From Caballeronia cordobensis (GTDB taxonomy: Bacteria; Pseudomonadota; Gammaproteobacteria; Burkholderiales; Burkholderiaceae), in assembly GCF_001544575.2 (NCBI RefSeq), contig NZ_FCNY02000024.1, forward strand, positions 1 to 64,000: a stretch of DNA of 64,000 nucleotides, written 5' to 3'. Within the stretch, counting starts at the first letter, position 1, and the number at the start of each line of letters is the position of its first letter. Position numbers and translations under genes: made by a program. The notes beneath the pieces were generated by a model that was not told the DNA's origin, made no database searches, and saw nothing but the letters and a program-made list of their open reading frames with translations. Positions 20,258 to 29,518 of this stretch are shown in pieces.

Positions 20258-22021
20258 ATGCGATCTGTCGTTCGTCTGACCGCCTCCGCCACCAGCGCCC
20301 TGCCGCGCTGGCTGCTGCTCGCCATCTGTATTACCTACGCCTCGTTCGGCCTGTTCGGCCGCGATCCGTGGAAGAACGAAGATGCGGCGGGCTTCGGCGT
20401 CATGTGGACGATGGCCAATGGCGACGCGCGCGACTGGCTCCTGCCGAATCTCGTCGGCAAGGCGCCCACAGCCGACGGCCCGCTGATGTACTGGCTCGGC
20501 GCATCGGCCATCCGCCTGCTGAGCCCGTGGGTCGACGCGAGCAATGCGTCGCGCGTGGTCACGGGTCTGCTCTTCTGTCTCGCGTGCGCGTTCGTCTGGT
20601 ACTCCACCTACCTGCTCGGCCGGCGCGACGAAGCCCAGCCATTCAAATACGCCTTCGGCGGCGAGCCGGAGCCGCGCGACTACGGCCGCACGCTCGCCGA
20701 CGGCGCGCTGCTCATCCTGCTCGCGTGTTTCGGACTCGCCGAGCGCGGCCACGAAACCACGCCGCAACTCGCGCAATTCGCCGGCACCGCGATGCTCATC
20801 TACGGCCTCGTGCGCAGCCTCGACAAGCCGATCCACGGCGGTCTCGTGTGGGGCGTGGCGATCGGCGTGGTCGGCTTGTCGAGCTCGCCCGTGCTCGTGT
20901 TCGCGCTCCTGCTCTGCACGCTCGCGATGACGATCATCGTGAAGCAGGTGCGCGCCGCCCCGCTCCTGATCTTCGGCCTGCCGGTCGCGATCCTGCTGAT
21001 CGCCGCGTGGGTGCTGCCGACGCTGCACTACTTCCCCGAAGACGGCGAATGGTGGCTGCGCCAATGGTGGCGCAACAGTTTCTCGTTCTTCTCCGGCACG
21101 CCCGGCACCATCTTCGCGTACGCGATCAAGAACCTGCCGCTTTTCACCTGGCCCGCGTGGCCGCTCGCGTTGTGGGCCTTTGTCAGTTGGGGCGGGCTGC
21201 GCCGCTCGCCGCACGTGGGCGTACCGCTGTCGATCATCGGGCCGCTGCTCGTGCTCGTCGTCTTGCAGGCGCACGAAACCAACCGGCTCTTCATGCTGCT
21301 CCTGCCGCCGCTCTCGGTGCTCGCGACCTTTGCGCTGCCCACGCTGAAGCGCGGCGCGATCAACGCGATCGACTGGTTCGCCATGCTGAGCTTCACCATC
21401 ATCGGCTCGTTGGTGTGGCTTGTCTGGACCGCAGGCATGTTCGGTTTTCCCGCGCCGATGGCGCGCAATCTCGCACGTCTCGCGCCGGGCTTCCATCCCG
21501 AATTCAAGCTGCTTTCCTTCGTCTGCGCGGTGGCCGTGACCGCCTGCTGGTTCATGCTCGCGCGCTGGCGTCTCGCGCGACATCCGAAGGTGCTGTGGCG
21601 CAGCGTCGTGCTGTCGAGCGCGGGCACCACGCTCATGTGGGTGCTGCTCATGACGCTGTGGCTGCCGGTGGTGAACTACAGCCGGACCTATCGCGACGTG
21701 GCGGAGCAGATCGCCGGGCACCTGCCGCCCGACTACACCTGCATCTCGCCCGTGCGCCTGGGCGACGCGCAGATCGCGACCTTCGCCTATTTTGGCGGCA
21801 TGCATTTCGCGTTCGACGAAGACTGCGACGTGATCCTGCGCCAGGATCCGGCGGACTATGGCGAGCCGTCGTCGATGTCGGCGTTCCAGTGGAAGCTCGT
21901 CTGGGAAGGCCGGCGCGTGGCCGACCGCGACGAGCGCTTCCGCCTCTACGTGCGCATCGAGCGGCCGACGCCGCCGGCAAAGAAACCGCTGCGTCCGAAG
22001 AGCCTGCGCCGGGCACAGTAA
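20258..22021 (+). CDS. ArnT-like membrane glycosyltransferase (GT83/PMT superfamily)
   Basis: The 587-residue protein has a dozen or so predicted membrane segments and an N-terminal periplasmic loop (FGRDPWKNEDAAGF) whose acidic residues resemble the catalytic loop of ArnT/PMT enzymes. ArnT moves 4-amino-4-deoxy-L-arabinose from undecaprenyl phosphate to lipid A or core, and the family uses polyprenyl-linked donors in the periplasm. No arn biosynthesis genes are nearby, so the sugar is unknown and arnT should not be assumed. The last 90 residues form a soluble domain. The stop is 4 bp from the MATE start, indicating one operon. Confidence 0.8.
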   Translation: MRSVVRLTASATSALPRWLLLAICITYASFGLFGRDPWKNEDAAGFGVMWTMANGDARDWLLPNLVGKAPTADGPLMYWLGASAIRLLSPWVDASNASRVVTGLLFCLACAFVWYSTYLLGRRDEAQPFKYAFGGEPEPRDYGRTLADGALLILLACFGLAERGHETTPQLAQFAGTAMLIYGLVRSLDKPIHGGLVWGVAIGVVGLSSSPVLVFALLLCTLAMTIIVKQVRAAPLLIFGLPVAILLIAAWVLPTLHYFPEDGEWWLRQWWRNSFSFFSGTPGTIFAYAIKNLPLFTWPAWPLALWAFVSWGGLRRSPHVGVPLSIIGPLLVLVVLQAHETNRLFMLLLPPLSVLATFALPTLKRGAINAIDWFAMLSFTIIGSLVWLVWTAGMFGFPAPMARNLARLAPGFHPEFKLLSFVCAVAVTACWFMLARWRLARHPKVLWRSVVLSSAGTTLMWVLLMTLWLPVVNYSRTYRDVAEQIAGHLPPDYTCISPVRLGDAQIATFAYFGGMHFAFDEDCDVILRQDPADYGEPSSMSAFQWKLVWEGRRVADRDERFRLYVRIERPTPPAKKPLRPKSLRRAQ

Positions 22022-22025
22022 GGCA

Positions 22026-23423
22026 ATGCGCGCGATCCCCCACTCCGTCAGCGCAACCGGCATGCTGAGCGACGTGCGCAAGATCGCCGCGCTCGCGTGG
22101 CCGGTTCTGATCGGTCAGTTGGCGGTGATCGCGTTCGGCGTCATCGACACCGCGATGGTCGGCCGCTTCTCCGCCACCGATCTCGCGGCGCTCGGCTTGG
22201 GCGGCTCCGTCTACATCTCGGTGTATATCGGGCTGACGGGCATCCTCGTCGCGTTGCAGCCCATCGCCGGGCAGCTTTTCGGCGCGGGCCGCGAAAGCGA
22301 AATCGGCGAGGAAACGCGGCAGGCGCTGTGGCTCGCCGCCGCGCTCACGGTCGTCGGCTTCGTGCTGCTCTACTTTCCCGAGCCGATTCTCTCGCTCGCG
22401 AAAACGCCGCCCGCGCTGCACGAGCGCACCGTCGACTATCTGCGCATCCTGTCGTTCGGCCTGCCCGCGAGCCTCGCGTTTCGCGTCTACAGTTCGCTCA
22501 CGAACGCGGTCGGCAAACCGCGGCTCGTGATGTTCCTGCAAGTCGGCGGCCTCCTGCTCAAGTTTCCGCTCAACACCTGGTTCATCTTCGGCGGCGCGGG
22601 CGTGCCGGCGCTCGGCGGCCCCGGCTGCGCGCTCGCGAGCACGCTCATCAACTGGGTGCTGGCGATGGTCGGCATGACAGTGCTCTTCAAGGTCGAATTC
22701 TTCCGCCCGTTCGGCATCTTCTCGCGCTTTTGCTGGCCGGTCTGGCGGCGGCAGTTCGCACTCTTGCGCCTCGGCATTCCGATGGGCCTCTCGTATCTCA
22801 TCGAAGTGACGTCGTACACGTTCATGGCGCTCTTCATTTCGCGCTTCGGCACGACCACGCTCGCCGGCCATCAGATCGCCGGCAATCTCGGCGCGGTGCT
22901 GTACATGACGCCGCTGTCGATCGGCATCGCATCGACGACGCTCGTGTCGCAGGCGCTCGGCGCGGGGCGCTTCGACGACGCGCGCTCGATCGGGCGTCAT
23001 GGCATCGGCATGGCGTGCGTGCTCGCGCTCGTGTACGGCGTGATCCTGCTCGCCGCGCGCCCCCATGTCATCGCCGCCTACACGCCCGACGCGCATGTGA
23101 TCGCCGCCGCGATGCCGCTCGTGCTCATCATCTTCTTCTATCACCTCGGCGACGCCCTGCAGATCACCGTCGCGTTCATCCTGCGCGCGTACAAGGTGAC
23201 AGTCGTGCCGACGGTCATCTACGCTGTCGCGCTGTGGGGCATCGGGCTCGGCGGCGGCTATCTGCTCGGCTTCGACGTGGGCGGCGGCGTGCCCGAATGG
23301 CTGCAGGGCGCGCGCGGCTTCTGGATCGCCAATTCGGCGAGCCTCGGCATCGCGGGCATCGGCCTCTTCGTTTACTGGCGGCGCGTGAGCGCGCGGCGCG
23401 TGTCGCGGGTCGATGCCGACTGA
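22026..23423 (+). CDS. MATE family efflux transporter
   Basis: The 465-residue inner-membrane protein has twelve likely helices in two homologous halves, starting with LAWPVLIGQLAVIAFGVIDT (first MatE repeat) and repeating from IPMGLSYLIEVTSYTFMALF (second repeat). The pattern matches NorM/DinF exporters that expel drugs or metabolites using Na+ or H+ gradients. ATG 22026 lies 4 bp after the ArnT-like stop; an internal ATG at 22062 is a possible alternative. Substrate is unknown. Confidence 0.92.
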   Translation: MRAIPHSVSATGMLSDVRKIAALAWPVLIGQLAVIAFGVIDTAMVGRFSATDLAALGLGGSVYISVYIGLTGILVALQPIAGQLFGAGRESEIGEETRQALWLAAALTVVGFVLLYFPEPILSLAKTPPALHERTVDYLRILSFGLPASLAFRVYSSLTNAVGKPRLVMFLQVGGLLLKFPLNTWFIFGGAGVPALGGPGCALASTLINWVLAMVGMTVLFKVEFFRPFGIFSRFCWPVWRRQFALLRLGIPMGLSYLIEVTSYTFMALFISRFGTTTLAGHQIAGNLGAVLYMTPLSIGIASTTLVSQALGAGRFDDARSIGRHGIGMACVLALVYGVILLAARPHVIAAYTPDAHVIAAAMPLVLIIFFYHLGDALQITVAFILRAYKVTVVPTVIYAVALWGIGLGGGYLLGFDVGGGVPEWLQGARGFWIANSASLGIAGIGLFVYWRRVSARRVSRVDAD

Positions 23424-23508
23424 GCGCTCGTGGAAAAGCGTCTCAACGTAAAGATTGACGTAAGGCTCCAGTAGAATTTCCCGTCGAGGAAAAACTCGGA
23501 GCGAGTGG

Positions 23509-26500
23509 ATGAGCCGCGTTATCACGCAACAAAAAAAATGGATCCTGGCCGCAACCACGCTGATCGCCGCGCTCGGGGCGGGCGTCGCGATGCATCGGGC
23601 CGATGCCGCGCGCATCGCGACCGTGTCGCCACAGGGCAAGGTCGCGCAAGTGCGGCAGGTCGTCGCCAAATTCGACGAACCGATGATCGCCTTCGGCAGC
23701 GCGTCGGCCGCCGCGCCCGGCAAGGTCGCCTGTAGCGGCGCGAGCGCGGCGGCGCTGGCAGGCTCGGGCCGCTGGATCGACGCGAAAACCTGGGCCTTCG
23801 ACTTCGAACACGATCTGCCGCCCGGCGTGCGCTGCGCGCTCGATCTCGCGGATAGCCTCAAATCCGTCGCGGGCAATGCGCTTTCCGGCCCGCGCCATTT
23901 CGCGTTTCAGACGGGCGGGCCGTTCGTCACGCGCATCATGCCGAGCTATGGCGACGTCGAAGAAAATCAGACCTTCGTGCTGCGCCTGAACGGACCGGCA
24001 ACGCAGGCTTCCGTGCTTCAGCATGTCTGGTGCGAGTCGAGCGCGCTCGGCAACCGCATTCCGGTGCGCACGGTCGACGACACGTCGCGCGCCGCCCTAC
24101 TCAAACATTTCCGGCTCGACAAGGAAAGCGACCGCGTGCTCACGCTCGCGTGCCAGCAAACGCTGCCTTCCGCGACGAAGATGCAGTTCGTGTACGGCGC
24201 GGGCGTGACGGGGCCAAGCGGCATCGCCAACGACGTCGAGAAGCGCTTCGACTTCACGGTGCGCGAGCCCTTCACGGCGAGCTTCTCGTGCGAGCGGGAG
24301 AACGCGAAAGCGCCGTGCACGCCGTTGCGTCCGCTGCGGCTCAATTTCAGCGCGCCGATCAGCCGCGCCGACGCCCAGAAGTTCGTGCTGCGCGGGCCGA
24401 AGGGCAACGCGTCACCTCGTTTCGACGAAAGCGACAAAGACGCGGAAGTGAGCGCCATCGAGTTCGCCGCGCCGCTGCCCGAGCGCGCCGATCTCACCAT
24501 CGAAGCGCCCGCGAACCTGAAGGACGTGAGCGGCCGCGCGCTCGCGAACGCCGATCTCTTCCCGCTCAAAACCGCGACCGCCGCGATGCCGCCGCTCGCG
24601 AAGTTTTCGTCGGGCACGTTCGGCATCATCGAGCGATTCGCCGAGCCCGGCATGCCCGCGATGCTTCCGGTGACGCTGCGTCATGTCGAAGCGGACCTGC
24701 ACGTGCAGGGGTTGAATGCCGGCACGTCGCAGATCACGCAACTCAAGCTCGACGCCGACGCGGATATCCGCCACTGGATGCGCGCCGTCGATACGTTCGA
24801 CGGCATCTCGATGTCGCGCTCGTCGATCGAAGAACGCATGCCCGGCATGCTGAACAACGGCATCGAGCCGGTCGTCATCCCGAACAGCGACGGCAGCGTG
24901 TCGAAAGACCCGCAAATCGATATCCGGTCGCTCTCGATGCTGGCGAAGCAACGCGGCGTCGAAACGCTCACCCTGCCCGCCGCCGATCCGAAAGCGCTGC
25001 GGCCCTTCGAAGTCGTCGGCATTCCATTCGGCAAGCCGGGCTTTTACGTCGTCGAAATGCGTTCGCCCACGCTCGGCGCATCGCTCATCGGCAAGAATCA
25101 GGCGATGTACGTGCGCACGTCGGTGCTCGTCACGAACCTCGGCGTGCATTTCAAGCAGGGACGCGAAAACAGCCTCGTGTGGGTCACCACGCTTGACAAG
25201 GGCAAGCCCGTCGCGAATGCGCAAGTGCGCGTGACCGATTGCAACGGCGACGAGATCGCGACCGCCAAGACCGATGCGCAAGGCATCGCGAAAATCGGCA
25301 AGCCGCTCGCCGCCGTGCGCGAATGCAACGAGCGCAGCCTCGCGTGGGGCGGTTTCTTCGTGTCGGCGCGCGTGAGCGATCCGGTCAGCGGGCCGGACAT
25401 GGCGTTCGCGATGTCGGACTGGAATCGCGGCATCGAATCGTGGCGCTTTCACGTCCCGACCGACATGAGCGCGACGCGCACCACGCGCGCGCATACCGTG
25501 TTCGACCGCACGCTCCTGCGCGCCGGCGAAACGGTGTCGATGAAACATCTGTTGCGCGTCGAAACGCTGAACGGTTTCGCGTTCGCGCCGAACAATCCGA
25601 CGCGCGTGACGATCCGCCACGTCGGCAGCGGACAAACATGGCATCTGCCGCTCAAATGGGCCGCGGATCACAGCGCCGATTCCACCTTCACCGTGCCGCC
25701 CGCCGCGAAGCTCGGCGAATACAGCGTAACGCTGGACAACGGCAGCGCGAATAGCGACGACGAAGACAACGACAACGCCATCACGCAGTCGTACGAATCG
25801 GGCAGCTTCCGCGTCGAGGAATTCCGCTTGCCCGTCTTCAAAGGCTCGATCACGGCGGGCGACGGCGCATCGCCCGGTCTGGTCGCGGCACAGGAAGCGC
25901 CGGTCGCGGTGCGGCTCGAATACGTGCAAGGCGGACCGGCATCGAATCTGCCCGTGCAGGTCTCCGCGCTCGTGCGCGACGTGCCGCCGCCCTTCGCTTC
26001 GCAGTACGAGGCGTTCAGCTTCGCGCCCTATCGGAAACCCGCGGACGACGGCGCGAGCGCACCCGCCGAGGACGACGACAGCGAAGCGCAGGACAACGCG
26101 ACGGCCAAGCTGATCGCCGACAAGCTGCGCGTCACGCTCGATCGCGACGGCGCGGGCAAGGTCACGGTGAAGCCGCTGCCGGCGGTCGAATCGCCGAAGC
26201 GGCTCGCGCTGGAGGCGAGCTTCGCCGACCCGAACGGCGAAATTCAGACGATCAGCGGCGGCGCGACGCTCTGGCCCGCCGCGGTGGCGGTCGGCGTGAA
26301 GGCGGGACACTGGGTGTCGGTCGGGGGCGCGCTGCCGGTGCAGGCCATCGCGCTCGATCTGGCGGGCAAGCCGCGCGCGGGTGTTGCGGTGGAGATCAAG
26401 GCGGTGGCGCGGGTGATGTCGAGTTCGAGAAAGCGCATGGTCGGCGGCTTTTACGCGTACGACAACCACACCGAAATCAAGGATCTCGGCACGCTGTGCA

Positions 26501-29500
26501 GCGGCAAGAGCGACGACCACGGCATCGTCTCGTGCGACGCGAAACTGAAAGAGCCCGGCAACGTCGATCTGATCGCAGTCGCGAAAGACGGCGACGGCCG
26601 CGCGGCCAACGCGAGCACATCGGTATGGGTCACGCGCGAGGAAGAATTGTGGTTCGGCGGCGAGAACACCGACCGCATCGACGTGCTGCCCGAAAAAACC
26701 AGCTACGAACCCGGCGAAACCGCGCGCTTCCAGGTGCGCATGCCCTTCCGTTCGGCGACGGCGCTCGTCGCGGTCGAGCGCGAGGGCATCATCGAGACGC
26801 GCGTCGTCGAACTGAACGGCAAGGACCCGACCGTCGAACTCAAGGTCGAGGAGACGTGGGGGCCGAACGTCTACGTGTCGGTGCTCGCGCTGCGCGGGCG
26901 TATTCGCGAAGTGCCGTGGTATTCGTTCTTCACGTGGGGCTGGAAGGCGCCCGTCGAATGGGCGCGCGCGTTCTGGTACGAAGGCCGTCAGTATCAGGCG
27001 CCCACGCCGCTCGTCGATCTGTCGAAGCCCGCGTTCCGTTATGGGCTCGCGTCGATCAAGGTCGGCGCGGCCGCGCACAAGCTCGCAGTAAGCGTGAGCC
27101 CGGACGCGAAGTCATACACGGTGCGAACCCGCGCGCATGTGAAGGTCAAAGTCGCGCTGCCGGACGGCAAGCCCGCGCCCGCCGGCACGCAAATCGCCGT
27201 CGCGGCGGTCGATGAAGCGCTGCTCGAACTCATGCCCAACGCAAGCTGGGACGTGCTCGACGCGATGTTGCAGCAGCGCGCGTACGGCGTCGAAACCGCG
27301 ACCGCGCAGATGGAGATCGTCGGGCGGCGGCATTTCGGGCGCAAGGCCGTGCCCGCGGGCGGCGGCGGCGGACACAGCGCGACGCGCGAACTCTTCGACA
27401 CCCTGCTTCTGTGGAATCCGCGCGTGACGCTCGATTCGAACGGCGAAGCCGCCGTCGATGTGCCGCTGAACGACGCGCTCACGCGCTTTCGCATCGTCGC
27501 GGTCGCGGCGGTCGGCGCGGGGCGGTTCGGCACCGGCAGCGCATCGATTCAAAGCACGCAGGACTTGCAACTGATTTCGGGATTGCCGCCGCTCGTGCGC
27601 GTCGGCGATGCGTTCCGCGCGCAGTTCACGCTGCGCAATACGACGGCCCGCACGATGCGCGTCGTCGTCACGCCGCACGCGGGAGCGCTCGCGCTCGATG
27701 CGCGCACGGTCGAGCTCGCGCCGGAATCGTCGCAGGAAGTGGCCTGGGACGTGAAGACGCCCGACGTGCTCGGCGCGCGCGATACCGCGAGTCTCGACTG
27801 GAACGTGAGCGCATCCGAACAGGCCGGACCGAAGGCGAGCGACGCCGTGAAGCTGACGCAAAAAGTCGTCGCGGCCATTCCCGTCACCGTGCAGCAGGCG
27901 ACCATCACGCAAGTCGACGGCACGCTCGCGCTGCCCGTCGCGCCGCCCGCCGACGCGGACAGGTCGGGCGACGGCGCGGTGCGCGGCGGCATCGCCGTGT
28001 CCTTGCAGCCGAAGCTCGCGGACGGCTTGCCCGGCGTGCGCCGCTGGTTCGAGCGCTATCCGTACAGTTGCCTGGAGCAGCAGACGTCGCGCGCGCTGGG
28101 ATTGATGGATGCCGCGCAATGGCAAGGCGTGCTCGCGAAGATGCCGTCCTATCTGGACCGCGACGGCCTCGCGAACTACTTCCCGCCCGCCGACGACGAA
28201 CGCCCGACCGGCAGCCCGACGCTCACCGCCTATCTGCTCGCCGTCAGCGATGAAGCCGCGAAGCAGGATCGCCGCTTCGCCCTGCCCGACGATCTGCGCA
28301 ACCAGATGGCGGCGGGTCTCGCGAATTTCGTCGATGGCAAGATCGAGCGCAAGGTCTGGACGCCGCGTAACGATCTCGACTACGAAAAGCTCGCGGCAAT
28401 CGAAGCGTTGTCGCGCTACGGTCTCGCGCAGCCGCGCATGCTCGGCTCGATCACGGTCGCGCCGGATCAATGGCCAACCTCGGCGGTGCTCGACTACTAC
28501 GCGATCCTGTCGCGCGTGGACGGGATCGCCGGTCGCGACGAAAAGCGCGCGCAGGCCGAGCAGATCATCCGCGCGCGGCTGACTTATCAGGGCACGCGTC
28601 TCACCTTCTCGACCGAACGCGACGACGATCTCTGGTGGCTCATGACCGGCCCCGAGACCAACGCCGCGCGCACCGCGCTCGTTTTCGCGCAGTCGCCGGG
28701 CTGGAAGGACGAGATGCCGCGCCTCGTCGCAGGACTGCTCGCGCTGCAAAAAAACGGCGCATGGCAGACGACGACCGCCAACCTGTGGGGCGCGCTCGCG
28801 GTCGGCCGCTTCTCCAGCCTGTTCGAGAGCACGCCGGTGACGGGCCATACGTCGATCCAGCTGGGCGCGTCGTCGCAAAACGTGAACTGGAGCGCAGCGG
28901 CAGCGCCCGCGTCGGCAGCGCCCGCCTCGGCCACGCCCGCGACGAAGACCGCGAACGTGCGCAGCGTGTTGCTACCCTGGTCGGCCGGCTCGCTCACGCT
29001 CACGCAAGACGGCACGGGCAAGCCGTGGGCGACGATCGAAAGCCTCGCGGCCGTTGCGCTGAAGGCGCCGTTCGCGGCGGGTTATCGCATCGCGAAGACG
29101 CTCACGCCCGTCGATCCCGCCGCGAAAGGCGTGCTCTCGCGCGGCGACATCGTGCGCGTGCATCTCGACATCGACGCGCAAAGCGACATGACCTGGGTCG
29201 TCGTGAACGATCCGATTCCCGCCGGCGCGACGATTCTCGGCTCCGGCCTCGGGCGCGACTCGGAAGCCGCCACGCAGGGCGAAAAACGGGATCGCGATGC
29301 ATGGCCCGCTTTCGTCGAGCGCGGTTTCGACGGCTATCGCGCGTATTACGGCTATCTGCCGAAGGGCAAGCTTCAGGTCGAATACACGATGCGTCTGAAC
29401 AATCCCGGTACGTTCGGCCTGCCGCCGACGCGCGTCGAAGCGCTCTATGCGCCTTCGACGTTCGGCGCGCTGCCCAATGCGCCGGTGGTCGTCAAACCGC

Positions 29501-29514
29501 TCGCGGCGAAGTGA
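23509..29514 (+). CDS. Bacterial alpha-2-macroglobulin family protein
   Basis: The 2001-residue periplasmic giant belongs to the bacterial alpha-2-macroglobulin group (E. coli YfhM type), which traps proteases by a conformational change and guards the periplasm. A signal-like N-terminus (WILAATTLIAALGAG) is followed by MG domains, an A2M segment around residues 1290-1400 and the thioester motif CLEQ at residues 1521-1524, set in YPYSCLEQQTSRAL. I see no lipobox cysteine after the hydrophobic segment, so it is probably secreted or anchored rather than lipidated, unlike YfhM. GGAG precedes ATG 23509. It is paired with pbpC, 4 bp downstream. Confidence 0.94.
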   Translation: MSRVITQQKKWILAATTLIAALGAGVAMHRADAARIATVSPQGKVAQVRQVVAKFDEPMIAFGSASAAAPGKVACSGASAAALAGSGRWIDAKTWAFDFEHDLPPGVRCALDLADSLKSVAGNALSGPRHFAFQTGGPFVTRIMPSYGDVEENQTFVLRLNGPATQASVLQHVWCESSALGNRIPVRTVDDTSRAALLKHFRLDKESDRVLTLACQQTLPSATKMQFVYGAGVTGPSGIANDVEKRFDFTVREPFTASFSCERENAKAPCTPLRPLRLNFSAPISRADAQKFVLRGPKGNASPRFDESDKDAEVSAIEFAAPLPERADLTIEAPANLKDVSGRALANADLFPLKTATAAMPPLAKFSSGTFGIIERFAEPGMPAMLPVTLRHVEADLHVQGLNAGTSQITQLKLDADADIRHWMRAVDTFDGISMSRSSIEERMPGMLNNGIEPVVIPNSDGSVSKDPQIDIRSLSMLAKQRGVETLTLPAADPKALRPFEVVGIPFGKPGFYVVEMRSPTLGASLIGKNQAMYVRTSVLVTNLGVHFKQGRENSLVWVTTLDKGKPVANAQVRVTDCNGDEIATAKTDAQGIAKIGKPLAAVRECNERSLAWGGFFVSARVSDPVSGPDMAFAMSDWNRGIESWRFHVPTDMSATRTTRAHTVFDRTLLRAGETVSMKHLLRVETLNGFAFAPNNPTRVTIRHVGSGQTWHLPLKWAADHSADSTFTVPPAAKLGEYSVTLDNGSANSDDEDNDNAITQSYESGSFRVEEFRLPVFKGSITAGDGASPGLVAAQEAPVAVRLEYVQGGPASNLPVQVSALVRDVPPPFASQYEAFSFAPYRKPADDGASAPAEDDDSEAQDNATAKLIADKLRVTLDRDGAGKVTVKPLPAVESPKRLALEASFADPNGEIQTISGGATLWPAAVAVGVKAGHWVSVGGALPVQAIALDLAGKPRAGVAVEIKAVARVMSSSRKRMVGGFYAYDNHTEIKDLGTLCSGKSDDHGIVSCDAKLKEPGNVDLIAVAKDGDGRAANASTSVWVTREEELWFGGENTDRIDVLPEKTSYEPGETARFQVRMPFRSATALVAVEREGIIETRVVELNGKDPTVELKVEETWGPNVYVSVLALRGRIREVPWYSFFTWGWKAPVEWARAFWYEGRQYQAPTPLVDLSKPAFRYGLASIKVGAAAHKLAVSVSPDAKSYTVRTRAHVKVKVALPDGKPAPAGTQIAVAAVDEALLELMPNASWDVLDAMLQQRAYGVETATAQMEIVGRRHFGRKAVPAGGGGGHSATRELFDTLLLWNPRVTLDSNGEAAVDVPLNDALTRFRIVAVAAVGAGRFGTGSASIQSTQDLQLISGLPPLVRVGDAFRAQFTLRNTTARTMRVVVTPHAGALALDARTVELAPESSQEVAWDVKTPDVLGARDTASLDWNVSASEQAGPKASDAVKLTQKVVAAIPVTVQQATITQVDGTLALPVAPPADADRSGDGAVRGGIAVSLQPKLADGLPGVRRWFERYPYSCLEQQTSRALGLMDAAQWQGVLAKMPSYLDRDGLANYFPPADDERPTGSPTLTAYLLAVSDEAAKQDRRFALPDDLRNQMAAGLANFVDGKIERKVWTPRNDLDYEKLAAIEALSRYGLAQPRMLGSITVAPDQWPTSAVLDYYAILSRVDGIAGRDEKRAQAEQIIRARLTYQGTRLTFSTERDDDLWWLMTGPETNAARTALVFAQSPGWKDEMPRLVAGLLALQKNGAWQTTTANLWGALAVGRFSSLFESTPVTGHTSIQLGASSQNVNWSAAAAPASAAPASATPATKTANVRSVLLPWSAGSLTLTQDGTGKPWATIESLAAVALKAPFAAGYRIAKTLTPVDPAAKGVLSRGDIVRVHLDIDAQSDMTWVVVNDPIPAGATILGSGLGRDSEAATQGEKRDRDAWPAFVERGFDGYRAYYGYLPKGKLQVEYTMRLNNPGTFGLPPTRVEALYAPSTFGALPNAPVVVKPLAAK

Positions 29515-29518
29515 AGCG

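Noticed and set aside
20258-22021. True ArnT for polymyxin resistance
   Set aside because: The fold fits, but there are no arnB/C/A/D/E/F genes near it, so only an ArnT-like label is justified.
24412-27078. 888-codon minus-strand frame inside the alpha-2-macroglobulin gene
   Set aside because: Long antisense frames are common at this GC content. The translation is rich in Arg and has no recognisable fold, while the opposite strand encodes a clear family.
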